Shown here: one piece after another, positions 8,530 through 15,878 of the stretch
How the letters are laid out: each line of letters opens with the position of its first letter
How positions within the stretch are numbered: position 1 is the first letter of the stretch
From: JBFXDI01 sp050181295
GTDB lineage: Bacteria; Pseudomonadota; Alphaproteobacteria; Rhizobiales; Aestuariivirgaceae
Reading direction: 5' to 3'
Length of the DNA: 51,383 nt
Assembly (NCBI GenBank): GCA_050181295.1
Contig: JBFXDI010000011.1
Location: forward strand, 1 to 51,383
Program-made: the position numbers and the translations under genes
The notes under the pieces: model-generated
The model's database searches: none
What the model saw: only the letters and a program-made list of their open reading frames with translations
Told to the model about the DNA's origin: nothing

Positions 8530-9468
8530 TCAGTAGCCCTTGTCCGGATCGACGATATGCTCAAACGGCCTGCCGTCCCTGATGCGATGCCAGACGTCGA
8601 CGATCTGCGTCATGCTGCCGTCGACCCAGAAGTTGGCGACATGCGGCGTGACCGTGACGCGCGGATGCGCCCAGTAGGGATGATCAGCAGGCAGGGGCTC
8701 CTGGTTGAAGACGTCGAGAACCGCATGACCCAGGCGCCCGCTGTTGAGCGCCGCGAGCAGGTCCTCATCGACCACGAGGCTCCCGCGTCCGACATTGACC
8801 AGGACGGCGCCCTGCTTGAATGAATTCAGCGTGCTGTCGTTGAAGATGCCGCGCGTCTCGCGCGTGAGAGGCAGGGAGGAGACGACATAGTCGCTCGAGG
8901 CCAGCATATCGCCGAGGCCGTCGCGGCCTGTCGCATGCGGGATGTCCGGGGCCGCCGATTCGGCTGATCGGCTCCAGGAACACACCTGGAATTCGAGGGC
9001 GCGCAGGATCGAGGAGGTCTTCTGACCGATACGGCCGAAACCGACCATGCCCACCGTCAACGAGCGCGTGTCCTGTGTGGGTATGGGGCGCCAGGCCTTC
9101 GCGCGCTGCTGCTCCCGATAGGCTGCGCCATGCCGATGATGGTCCAGTATGTGGAGCGCCACATACTGCGCGACCTGGAAGGTGATGGCGCTGTCGTTCG
9201 ACCTGACCAGCGGGACGTGCCTGGGGAACTGAGGGTCACGGAACATCGCGTCCACCCCGGCGCCGACATACATCACGCATTTGAGATTCTTGAGGGATGC
9301 GAAAAGGCCTTCGGGCGCGAAGTCGCCAACCGCCAGTGCGATCCCGTCAGCTTCCCCAATATCCGGCCAAAGACGCACCCTGACGCCGGGCAGCGCAGCC
9401 TCGAGGGTTCGGACCCACCGCGGGGCGTCCACATAATCCGGATAGTGCGTGAGAAAAAGTATGTCCAT
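8530..9468 (-). CDS. D-isomer-specific 2-hydroxyacid dehydrogenase (GhrA-like)
   Basis: A 312-aa NAD(P)-dependent oxidoreductase interconverting a 2-oxoacid and a D-2-hydroxyacid. The Rossmann glycine motif VGMVGFGRIGQ sits near the middle. It is followed by SLPLTRETRGIFN and NVGRGSLVVDEDLL (substrate Arg region), then VLDVFNQEPLP (Glu) and TPHVANFW (catalytic His). The N-terminal region (FLTHYPDYVDAPRWVRTLEA) resembles the glyoxylate/hydroxypyruvate reductase A group. It is the first gene of the leftward unit. A TGTATACA palindrome lies 18 bases upstream of its start, overlapping a probable -10 box. Function in sugar-acid catabolism is inferred from neighbours. Confidence 0.93.
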   Translation of the reverse strand: MDILFLTHYPDYVDAPRWVRTLEAALPGVRVRLWPDIGEADGIALAVGDFAPEGLFASLKNLKCVMYVGAGVDAMFRDPQFPRHVPLVRSNDSAITFQVAQYVALHILDHHRHGAAYREQQRAKAWRPIPTQDTRSLTVGMVGFGRIGQKTSSILRALEFQVCSWSRSAESAAPDIPHATGRDGLGDMLASSDYVVSSLPLTRETRGIFNDSTLNSFKQGAVLVNVGRGSLVVDEDLLAALNSGRLGHAVLDVFNQEPLPADHPYWAHPRVTVTPHVANFWVDGSMTQIVDVWHRIRDGRPFEHIVDPDKGY

Positions 9469-9484
9469 GAAGTCTCCTATCTAT

Positions 9485-9494
9485 ATGTATACAA
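9485..9494 (-). promoter_or_regulatory. Candidate GntR operator (left copy) over the -10 box of the leftward unit
   Basis: ATGTATACAA at 9485-9494 has the perfect core TGTATACA (9486-9493). On the minus strand a promoter-like TTGAAC (9513-9508), 16-base gap and TATACA (9491-9486) coincide with it, so bound protein would block the -10 region. TxGT..ACxA palindromes are typical of FadR/FCD-type GntR regulators, one of which is encoded at 17782-18477. Confidence 0.55.
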
Positions 9495-9517
9495 AAAATT
9501 AGGGGGCGTTCAATGGG

Positions 9518-9529
9518 TTTCGCGCGAAA
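9518..9529. repeat. 12-base perfect palindrome TTTCGCGCGAAA in the divergent control region
   Basis: TTTCGCGCGAAA reads identically on both strands and lies between the two TGTATACA sites. It may bind a second regulator or be a chance GC-rich palindrome. No gene assignment is possible. Confidence 0.35.
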
Positions 9530-9593
9530 TGGCTCAAAACAAGCCGAAGAATTGAAATTTTCAAATCTCCTCTTGCACAACACCTTCGAGTTT

Positions 9594-9603
9594 TTGTATA
9601 CAA
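9594..9603 (+). promoter_or_regulatory. Candidate GntR operator (right copy) over the -10 box of the rightward unit
   Basis: TTGTATACAA is a perfect 10-base palindrome ending 27 bases before the oxygenase start. A promoter-like TTGCAC (9573-9578), 18-base gap and TATACA (9597-9602) overlaps it. It mirrors the site at 9485-9494, so one repressor could switch both divergent units together. Confidence 0.6.
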
Positions 9604-9630
9604 GAATTCTGGCTTGCACTGGAGGTAGGG

Positions 9631-10473
9631 ATGACTGGAAGCCTGTCGGATACCGCTGTCGCTGAGTATGGGAGCCTTGGCTACATGGCCCCGATTCAGG
9701 TGCTGGAACGGGAAGAAGCCAATCGCTGCAGGCTGCTTCTCGAGCGTCTGGTTCAGGACCGGGAGACGGATCCGCGCCTCGCGGACATCATGTACTACAA
9801 GTCCCATCTGGTCTTCCGGTGGTTCGCGGAACTGTGCAGGCATCCGAAGATACTCGATGCGGTCGAGAGCCTGCTTGGACCCAACCTGTTGCTTTGGAAC
9901 AGCTCCTTCCTGCCCAAGGCGCCGAACTCCAAGACGTGGTTCACCTGGCATCAGGACGCGACCTATTGGGGGCTGCAGCCACCGCGCATTCTGAGTGTCT
10001 GGTTGGCGCTCTCCGAAGCCACGTCCGAGAACGGATGTCTCCGGGTGATTCCGGGGACGCATCTGGAGGGTCAGCTTCCGCACGAGAACACCTTCGACCC
10101 GACGGTGGGCCTTCCGCGCGGCCAGCAGGTGACCTCCGCGGTGGACGAGGGCAGGGCGTTGGACCTTCCGCTGGCGCCCGGCGAAGCGTCCCTGCATCAC
10201 GTCCTCGTCGTCCATGGGTCGGGCTCCAACCAGACCGATGGCTGGCGGCTCGGCTGCAACATGACCTATCTCGCAACCGAGGTGCGCCCGCAAAACGGTC
10301 CGGAGAGCGCGGTGCTGGTGCGGGGGAAAGACATCTATGGGCACTTCTCGCCCGAGGTGTGGCCGGACGGCGATATGACCGAGGCCGGGCTTGCCGCGCA
10401 CGCCCATGCCATGAGCTCCATGGGCACGCGCCGCTCCGAGCCCGGCAAGGCCAAGACCGGGGCGATGGCATGA
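9631..10473 (+). CDS. Phytanoyl-CoA dioxygenase (PhyH) family Fe(II)/2-oxoglutarate oxygenase
   Basis: A 280-aa cytoplasmic protein with the double-stranded beta-helix of PhyH oxygenases. The iron triad is visible: H107 and D109 in TWHQDATYW, and H195 in VVHGSGSNQT. The 2-oxoglutarate-binding arginine is probably R206 (GWRLGCNMTY). SENGCLRVIPGTHLEG is the usual PhyH signature between them. It is the first gene of the rightward unit, 27 bases after the palindromic operator, and overlaps the aldolase gene by four bases. The likely role is hydroxylation or oxidative cleavage of the transported compound before aldol or dehydratase steps. The substrate is unknown, and a CoA ester is not implied by the family name. 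Confidence 0.9.
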   Translation: MTGSLSDTAVAEYGSLGYMAPIQVLEREEANRCRLLLERLVQDRETDPRLADIMYYKSHLVFRWFAELCRHPKILDAVESLLGPNLLLWNSSFLPKAPNSKTWFTWHQDATYWGLQPPRILSVWLALSEATSENGCLRVIPGTHLEGQLPHENTFDPTVGLPRGQQVTSAVDEGRALDLPLAPGEASLHHVLVVHGSGSNQTDGWRLGCNMTYLATEVRPQNGPESAVLVRGKDIYGHFSPEVWPDGDMTEAGLAAHAHAMSSMGTRRSEPGKAKTGAMA

Positions 10474-11246
10474 CGGCGACAGCGCTGAGGAATGCTCCCG
10501 ACGAGACGCTGCAGGCTCGCATAGACCTGGCAGCGGCCTATCGGGCGACGGCGAAGCTCAATCTCCACGAGGGAATCGACAACCATTTCACGCTGATGGT
10601 CCCGAACTCAGACACGCGATTTCTGACCCACACCTACGGCACGCATTTCTCCGAGATGCGCGCCAGCGGGCTGGTCGAAATCGACGGGGAGGCCATGGAG
10701 CGCAATGAGGGCGACGCCTACTGGGCGGAGCGCACGGCATTCTTCATTCACTGGTCGATCCACAAGGCGCGCCCCGATGCTCGCTGCATCATCCATCTGC
10801 ACATGCCCTATGCGACGGCGCTCTGTCTTCTGCCTGAAGGAAAGCTGGAGATGTCGTTCCAGAACGCCATCAGGTTCCACAACAAGATCGCCTATGTGGA
10901 GGAGTACGACGGCATCCAGATCGTCGAGGAGGAGGGAAAGCTCCTCGCCGATGCGGTGGCGGACCCGAGCAAGCGGGTGATCTTCCACCGCCACCATGGG
11001 GTGATCGTCCTCGGCGAGACCGTCGCTGATGCGTTCGACGATACCTACTACCTGGAGCGCGCCTGCCACATCCAGCATCTCGCCAAGACCTATGGCGGAC
11101 AGCTCAAGATCGTGGCCGACGACGTCGCCGACCGCATCGGCAAGCAGTTCGATGCCCAATATGCCGATAGGGAGGGTTACGCCCAGAAGCACTTCGATGC
11201 CTGGAAGCGCATTCTTGAGCGGGATGGGGAGGACTTCGCGTCCTAG
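10470..11246 (+). CDS. Class II aldolase/adducin family protein
   Basis: Start ATG 10470 overlaps the oxygenase stop (ATGA), giving 258 aa. The frame is open further upstream but that part is a shadow of the oxygenase gene. Zinc-binding histidines are in IIHLHMPYATAL (HxH) and in the later FHRHHGVIVLG. HEGIDNHFTLMVP near the N-terminus is the usual phosphate/substrate loop region. The family covers fuculose- and ribulose-phosphate aldolases and epimerases as well as decarboxylases and non-sugar enzymes. The position between an oxygenase and a binding protein suggests retro-aldol cleavage or decarboxylation of the imported substrate. The specific reaction is not determinable. Confidence 0.9.
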   Translation: MTATALRNAPDETLQARIDLAAAYRATAKLNLHEGIDNHFTLMVPNSDTRFLTHTYGTHFSEMRASGLVEIDGEAMERNEGDAYWAERTAFFIHWSIHKARPDARCIIHLHMPYATALCLLPEGKLEMSFQNAIRFHNKIAYVEEYDGIQIVEEEGKLLADAVADPSKRVIFHRHHGVIVLGETVADAFDDTYYLERACHIQHLAKTYGGQLKIVADDVADRIGKQFDAQYADREGYAQKHFDAWKRILERDGEDFAS

Positions 11247-11284
11247 AACCAAAAATTCGGACGCGGACAAGGGAGGATAGCAGG

Positions 11285-12814
11285 ATGTCTGGGATGATGG
11301 GTTGTCGCGTGCTGTGTGCCGCCGTCGCCTCTGTGGCGGTCTTGCTGACAGTCTCCGACGCGGGCGCGGCGGACAAATGTGTCCGTGTGCTCGGATATGA
11401 ATGGAGTTCCAAGAACACTGCGGATCCGGCCAGGGTCAACAACATGGCGGATACCATGTATGCCTGGTCGCTCTACGAGCCGCTGATCTGGCTCAACAGC
11501 AGTTTCGAGCCCGAACCTTACCTTGCCGAATCCTGGGAGACGGATGGCACAGGCAAGGTGTGGACCTTTCATCTGCGGAAGGGCGTCACGTTTCATGACG
11601 GCAGCGCTTTCGATGCCGCGGACGTGGTCTATACCTATAAGCGTCTGATCGATCCGGCCACGGCTTCACCGGCCCAGGCCGAGCTTTCCTTCCTGGAGGG
11701 CGCCAAGATCGATAGCGTGGACGCGCACACGGTTCGCTTCGAGCTCTCGGCGCCCGACGTCGAGCTTCCGACGCGACTTTCCAGCAAGTTCGCCCTGATC
11801 GTCCCGGAAGGCGCGACCGGCGAGCAGCTGGCGACGAAGCCGGTCGGCACCGGGCCGTTCAAGGCCGCGAGCGTATCGCCCGATGCGCCACGCGCGGTCC
11901 TTGAGCGCAACGACGCCTATTGGCAGGCAGGCAAGCCGAAGGCCCCATGCCTTGAGCTCACGGCCATAGCGGAGCCCATGAGCCGTGCGGCCGCGATGCT
12001 TTCCGGCCAGGCCGACGTCATGCTCGTGGCGGATCCCACCACCCTCGGCCAGCTTCGCGACAGCGGAGCGGTGACGCTGTCCGAGGCGAAGGGAGGCACG
12101 TTCGTTGTCCTCACCATGTGGACGGATGAGAAGCCCTTCGACGACGTCCGCGTCCGCCAGGCGCTCAAGGCCGTCGTCGATCGCGATGCGATGGTCGAGC
12201 TTGCGCTTCTCGGTCAGGGCATCGCCGGCAACGACAATCCAATCCCTCCGTCCTCGGCCTTCGCCTTCTCTTCCGAGGCGCCGAAGCCCGATATCGAAAA
12301 AGCCAAGAAGCTTCTCTCGGAAGCCGGATATGCCAACGGGCTGAAGGTGCAGCTCCATACGGGAGCCACGGAGCTCTATCCGGGCATGCTGACCATGGTC
12401 CAGGCCTACAAGGAGATGGCGGCGCAGGCCGGAATCGACGTCGAGATCGTGACCTCGCCCAGCGACAGCTACTGGGACGAGGTCTGGCTCAAGCGTCCCT
12501 TCATAACCTCCTATTGGTCACCCCGACCATTGGCGGCGGCTTTCGCCAGCGGCTACGTGTGCTCCGCCAAGTATAACGAGACGCACTGGTGCCGACCGGA
12601 GTTCGACGCCTTGCTGAAGCAGGCGGGCGAGACGGTCGAGGAGGGGGCTCGCATCGAGCTCTACAAGAAGGCGCAGAAGACCCTGGCCGAAGAGGGCGGC
12701 GTCATCGTGCCGGCCTTCACATCGGTGACGTCGGCCCTCCGCAAGGGCTGCAAGGGCTATGAGCCGCATGTGGACGTCAACAGGGTGCGCTTTGCGGACA
12801 TCGAATGCGAGTGA
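11285..12814 (+). CDS. ABC transporter solute-binding protein, family 5 (Dpp/Opp type)
   Basis: A 509-aa periplasmic binding protein. The N-terminus is a Sec signal peptide (basic start, hydrophobic AAVASVAVLL, cleavage probably after DAGAA). Family-5 hallmarks are EPLIWLNSSFEPEPYLAESW, VWTFHLRKGVTFHDG and PDIEKAKKLLSEAGYANG. It pairs with the two permeases and fused ATPase at 14041-17765, with the dehydratase gene inserted between. Family-5 proteins bind peptides, nickel chelates, opines, oligosaccharides and other small molecules. In this catabolic context a non-peptide ligand is likely. The start is well supported by the signal peptide and a GGGAGG-like site just upstream. Confidence 0.95.
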   Translation: MSGMMGCRVLCAAVASVAVLLTVSDAGAADKCVRVLGYEWSSKNTADPARVNNMADTMYAWSLYEPLIWLNSSFEPEPYLAESWETDGTGKVWTFHLRKGVTFHDGSAFDAADVVYTYKRLIDPATASPAQAELSFLEGAKIDSVDAHTVRFELSAPDVELPTRLSSKFALIVPEGATGEQLATKPVGTGPFKAASVSPDAPRAVLERNDAYWQAGKPKAPCLELTAIAEPMSRAAAMLSGQADVMLVADPTTLGQLRDSGAVTLSEAKGGTFVVLTMWTDEKPFDDVRVRQALKAVVDRDAMVELALLGQGIAGNDNPIPPSSAFAFSSEAPKPDIEKAKKLLSEAGYANGLKVQLHTGATELYPGMLTMVQAYKEMAAQAGIDVEIVTSPSDSYWDEVWLKRPFITSYWSPRPLAAAFASGYVCSAKYNETHWCRPEFDALLKQAGETVEEGARIELYKKAQKTLAEEGGVIVPAFTSVTSALRKGCKGYEPHVDVNRVRFADIECE

Positions 12815-12860
12815 TGCTCCGCAAGCGTCAGTGCGCCGCTCTTTTCATTGGATGTGAGTG

Positions 12861-14030
12861 ATGACCATTTCCCCCATTGTCGAGTACGAGCTCATTCCGT
12901 TGCGCGTGCCGCAGGACAGGGGCGACGAGTGCGACGGCACGGCCGAGATCGCCATCCTCAGGCTCATCGACGCGGACGGGCGCGTCGGGGTCGGCGAGAT
13001 CAACGGACCGACGGGCGCGGCAAGCGCCTTCATCCAGTCGCCCTCGTTCCTCATCTGGGCGCGGGGCATGATGGAGATGGTCGTTGGGGCTGATCCGCTG
13101 GAGCGGGTAGCGCTCTGGGACAAGCTCTATGAGGGCACTCTCTACACCGCCCGTCGCGGAGCGGGGATCGCCGCCCTCTCGGGCGTTGACATCGCACTCC
13201 ACGACCTTGCGGGGAAGCGGCTTGGCGTTCCGGTCTACAAACTCCTCGGCGGAGCGCGCCAACCGTATGTCACGCCCTACGCGACGATCTTTCCCGGCAT
13301 GCCGAAGGGGCGCTCGATCCGTCAGCTCATGGACGAGATCGGGGACCTTTTTGACAGGGCGAGGAAGCTCGGCTTCACGGCCGTGAAGATGGAGGTGATG
13401 TTCGAGGATCTCGCCGATGACGACATGCTCGTCTCGCTCATCGGCGAGGGGCGTCAGCGGCTCGGCAAGGAGACGAAGCTCGCCATCGACTTCGCCTACA
13501 GGTGGCAGGACTGGCGCAGCGCCGCCCGCGTTCTGGACAGGATCGCGGAGTTCGACATCCTTTTCGCCGAAGCCACGCTCATGCATGATGACATTCCCGG
13601 TCATGCCAAGCTTGCGCGCGTGAGCCCCATCCGCGTCTGCGGCGCCGAGCTTGCATCGACTCGCTGGGAAGTGCGTGAATGGATTCAGCAGGGACAGGTC
13701 GACGTCGTGCAGCCAGCCATTACCAGGGCTGGCGGATTCACCGAGATGCTGCGCATAGCGGAGATGTGCAACCTCAGCGGCGTCCAGTGCATACCGCACG
13801 GATGGATCGGTGGAATCGGCTCCATGTGCCAGCTCCACATGCAGGCGGCCTGCGTTTCCATGCCCTATGTGGAGTACCTGCACCCGGAGCTTTTCCATTC
13901 TCCGATCCGCAGCGACGTAACGACGCCGCATCCGGCCTTGATCGGCGGGCACTTTCCCTTGCCGGTAGCACCCGGTCTCGGCGTGGAACTCGTCCCCGAC
14001 GCAATATCGCAGTTCAAGCTGGCCGCCTGA
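12861..14030 (+). CDS. Mandelate racemase/muconate lactonizing enzyme family protein (enolase superfamily)
   Basis: A 389-aa enzyme that abstracts the proton alpha to a carboxylate, usually dehydrating or racemizing a sugar acid. Visible active-site residues are K176 (TAVKMEV), metal ligands D210 (LAIDFAYRW), E237 (FAEATLM) and E263 (CGAELAS), and a candidate general base H313 (IPHGWIGG). The D-E-E spacing of about 26 residues is classic. The lysine motif is KxE rather than KxK, so the lysine may be the base on one face and H313 the other. It sits inside the transporter operon, indicating that it acts on the imported ligand. Start is ATG 12861; a GTG directly before it is also possible. Confidence 0.93.
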   Translation: MTISPIVEYELIPLRVPQDRGDECDGTAEIAILRLIDADGRVGVGEINGPTGAASAFIQSPSFLIWARGMMEMVVGADPLERVALWDKLYEGTLYTARRGAGIAALSGVDIALHDLAGKRLGVPVYKLLGGARQPYVTPYATIFPGMPKGRSIRQLMDEIGDLFDRARKLGFTAVKMEVMFEDLADDDMLVSLIGEGRQRLGKETKLAIDFAYRWQDWRSAARVLDRIAEFDILFAEATLMHDDIPGHAKLARVSPIRVCGAELASTRWEVREWIQQGQVDVVQPAITRAGGFTEMLRIAEMCNLSGVQCIPHGWIGGIGSMCQLHMQAACVSMPYVEYLHPELFHSPIRSDVTTPHPALIGGHFPLPVAPGLGVELVPDAISQFKLAA

Positions 14031-14040
14031 CGGCCCGCCA

Positions 14041-14988
14041 ATGAAGGCGCTGCACCTCATATGCTCGCGCACGCTTCTGGCGGCGATCACGTTGCTGCTC
14101 GTCTCGGTCTTTGTCTTCTCCGCAGTGGAGATGATGCCGGGGGACGCCGCCGGGCGCATCCTCGGCCGGCTCGCCACCGCGGAAAACCAGGCCGTCCTCC
14201 GGCAGAAGCTCAATTTGGATGCGCCTGCCGCTGAACGCTATTTCACCTGGCTGAAGGGGCTTGTTTCCGGCGACCTCGGCCGCTCGCTCACCACCGATCG
14301 GCCGATCTCCGAAGTGCTCGCCCCCCGCATCCTCAACACGCTGCTGCTGGCTGTCGCGGCGCTCTTTCTCTACGCTCCCATGGTCGTTGTTCCGGCGATC
14401 CTGCAGGCCGTGTACCGCGATGGCCCGATCGACCACGCCCTCTCGACCGTGACGCTCGTTCTCTACTCAATACCCGACTACCTTCTCGGCACTCTGCTCC
14501 TGCTTCTGTTCGTAGTCGTGCTGCCGTGGTTCCCGGCCACCTCCCTGGTGGATGCATCGACGGGATGGAAGGAGTTCGCGGTGGCGCTCGTGCTGCCCGC
14601 CCTCACGCTCTCCATCGTCATGGCGGCTTATGCGGTCCGCATGCTGCGGGACAGCCTCATCGAGATCCTGCAATCGGATTTCGTCCGCTTTGCCGTCCTG
14701 AACGGCCTGCCGTTCCGGCAGGTCGTGCTTCGCCACGCTTTGCCCAATGCCCTGATCCCGACTCTGAATGTTACAGCCCTGAATCTCGGCTACCTCATAG
14801 GTGGAGTTGTGGTCGTCGAGAAGGTCTTCAGCTTTCCGGGCTTCGGGAGCCTGCTGGTGGACGCGCTCCTCCTGCGTGACCTTCCACTGATCCAGACCAC
14901 AGTCATGATCGCGGCCGCAACCTATGTGGTGGCCAACCTTATGGCGGATGCGGCTGCGATCTATCTCAACCCGCGTCTGAGGACCTGA
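14041..14988 (+). CDS. ABC transporter permease, DppB/OppB type
   Basis: A 315-aa inner-membrane permease with about six transmembrane segments. The first helix is LLAAITLLLVSVFVFSAVEM, followed by a periplasmic loop with MPGDAAGRILG, as in DppB. The cytoplasmic EAA-like loop is visible (RFAVLNGLPFRQVVLRHALP) where the ATPase docks, and the C-terminal VVVEKVFSFPGFGSLLVDA motif is typical. It starts 10 bases after the dehydratase gene and ends 1 base before the next permease gene, so the genes form one operon. Confidence 0.95.
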   Translation: MKALHLICSRTLLAAITLLLVSVFVFSAVEMMPGDAAGRILGRLATAENQAVLRQKLNLDAPAAERYFTWLKGLVSGDLGRSLTTDRPISEVLAPRILNTLLLAVAALFLYAPMVVVPAILQAVYRDGPIDHALSTVTLVLYSIPDYLLGTLLLLLFVVVLPWFPATSLVDASTGWKEFAVALVLPALTLSIVMAAYAVRMLRDSLIEILQSDFVRFAVLNGLPFRQVVLRHALPNALIPTLNVTALNLGYLIGGVVVVEKVFSFPGFGSLLVDALLLRDLPLIQTTVMIAAATYVVANLMADAAAIYLNPRLRT

Positions 14989-14989
14989 G

Positions 14990-15877
14990 ATGGCGATCGC
15001 GGAGATCGGGACACCGCCAAGGCGGGCCCGTGTTGTGGCCTTCTGGAAGCACGCGCCGCTCAGCTTCCGTATCGGGACGGTGCTGTTGCTCATCCTCCTT
15101 GCCGTCGCGGCGACCGGCCCTCTCTGGGCGCCGTTCGGACCCGCGCAGATGCGCGCAGGCGCTCCTTTGTCAGGCTTCTCGTGGCCGCATCTCATGGGCA
15201 CCGACCAGCTTGGACGGGATGTCTTCAGCCGCATCGTATACGGCGCGCCCATCGTGCTCCTGCTCGCCATATCCGGCACGCTCCTTGGAGCGATCGCCGG
15301 TGCCATCATCGGCCTGTTGAGCGGATACCTGTCAGGGTGGTTCGACGAGTTCGTGATGCGGGGTGTCGAAGCTTTGATCAGCATCCCCTTTCTCATCCTG
15401 GCGCTGATGATCGTGGCGTTCGCCGGGCCTGAAAATTCCGGCCAGCCCCTTCTGGTCGTCTTCGTGATCGCCTTCATCTACGCTCCCCGCATGGCGCGCC
15501 TTGCCCGCGCCGCCGCCCTCGACATCATCAAGCTCGACTACGTCACCGCCGCCAGGCTCAACGGCGAGCGCCCCCTGGCCGTCGTCTGGCGGGAGATCCT
15601 GCCCAATGCGGCGGGGGTGATTCTCGTAGAGATTGCGCTCCGCGCAAGCTATGCGCCGGTTCTCGTCGGCGCGCTGGGCTTCCTAGGCTTCGGCCTCAGG
15701 CCTCCGACGCCCGAATGGGGCCTGATGATCGGCGAGTACCGGACCTATCTTCTCATCAATCCCGTGATGGTGGTCGGACCCGGAATAGCCCTCGCCACCC
15801 TCGTGATCGGCCTCAATCTATGGACCGACGGGCTGGCGCGCATCATCGGCGGATCCGGCCGCGAGAGGAACGCCTGA
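14990..15877 (+). CDS. ABC transporter permease, DppC/OppC type
   Basis: A 295-aa permease partner of the preceding gene. It has an N-terminal cytoplasmic stretch, a first helix (IGTVLLLILLAVAATGPLWA), the conserved HLMGTDQLGRDVFSRIVYGA motif of DppC proteins, and an EAA loop (AARLNGERPLAVVWREILPN). Five to six membrane segments are apparent. It ends immediately before the fused ATPase gene. The heterodimeric pore is expected to work with the family-5 binding protein at 11285-12814. Confidence 0.95.
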   Translation: MAIAEIGTPPRRARVVAFWKHAPLSFRIGTVLLLILLAVAATGPLWAPFGPAQMRAGAPLSGFSWPHLMGTDQLGRDVFSRIVYGAPIVLLLAISGTLLGAIAGAIIGLLSGYLSGWFDEFVMRGVEALISIPFLILALMIVAFAGPENSGQPLLVVFVIAFIYAPRMARLARAAALDIIKLDYVTAARLNGERPLAVVWREILPNAAGVILVEIALRASYAPVLVGALGFLGFGLRPPTPEWGLMIGEYRTYLLINPVMVVGPGIALATLVIGLNLWTDGLARIIGGSGRERNA

Positions 15878-15878
15878 C

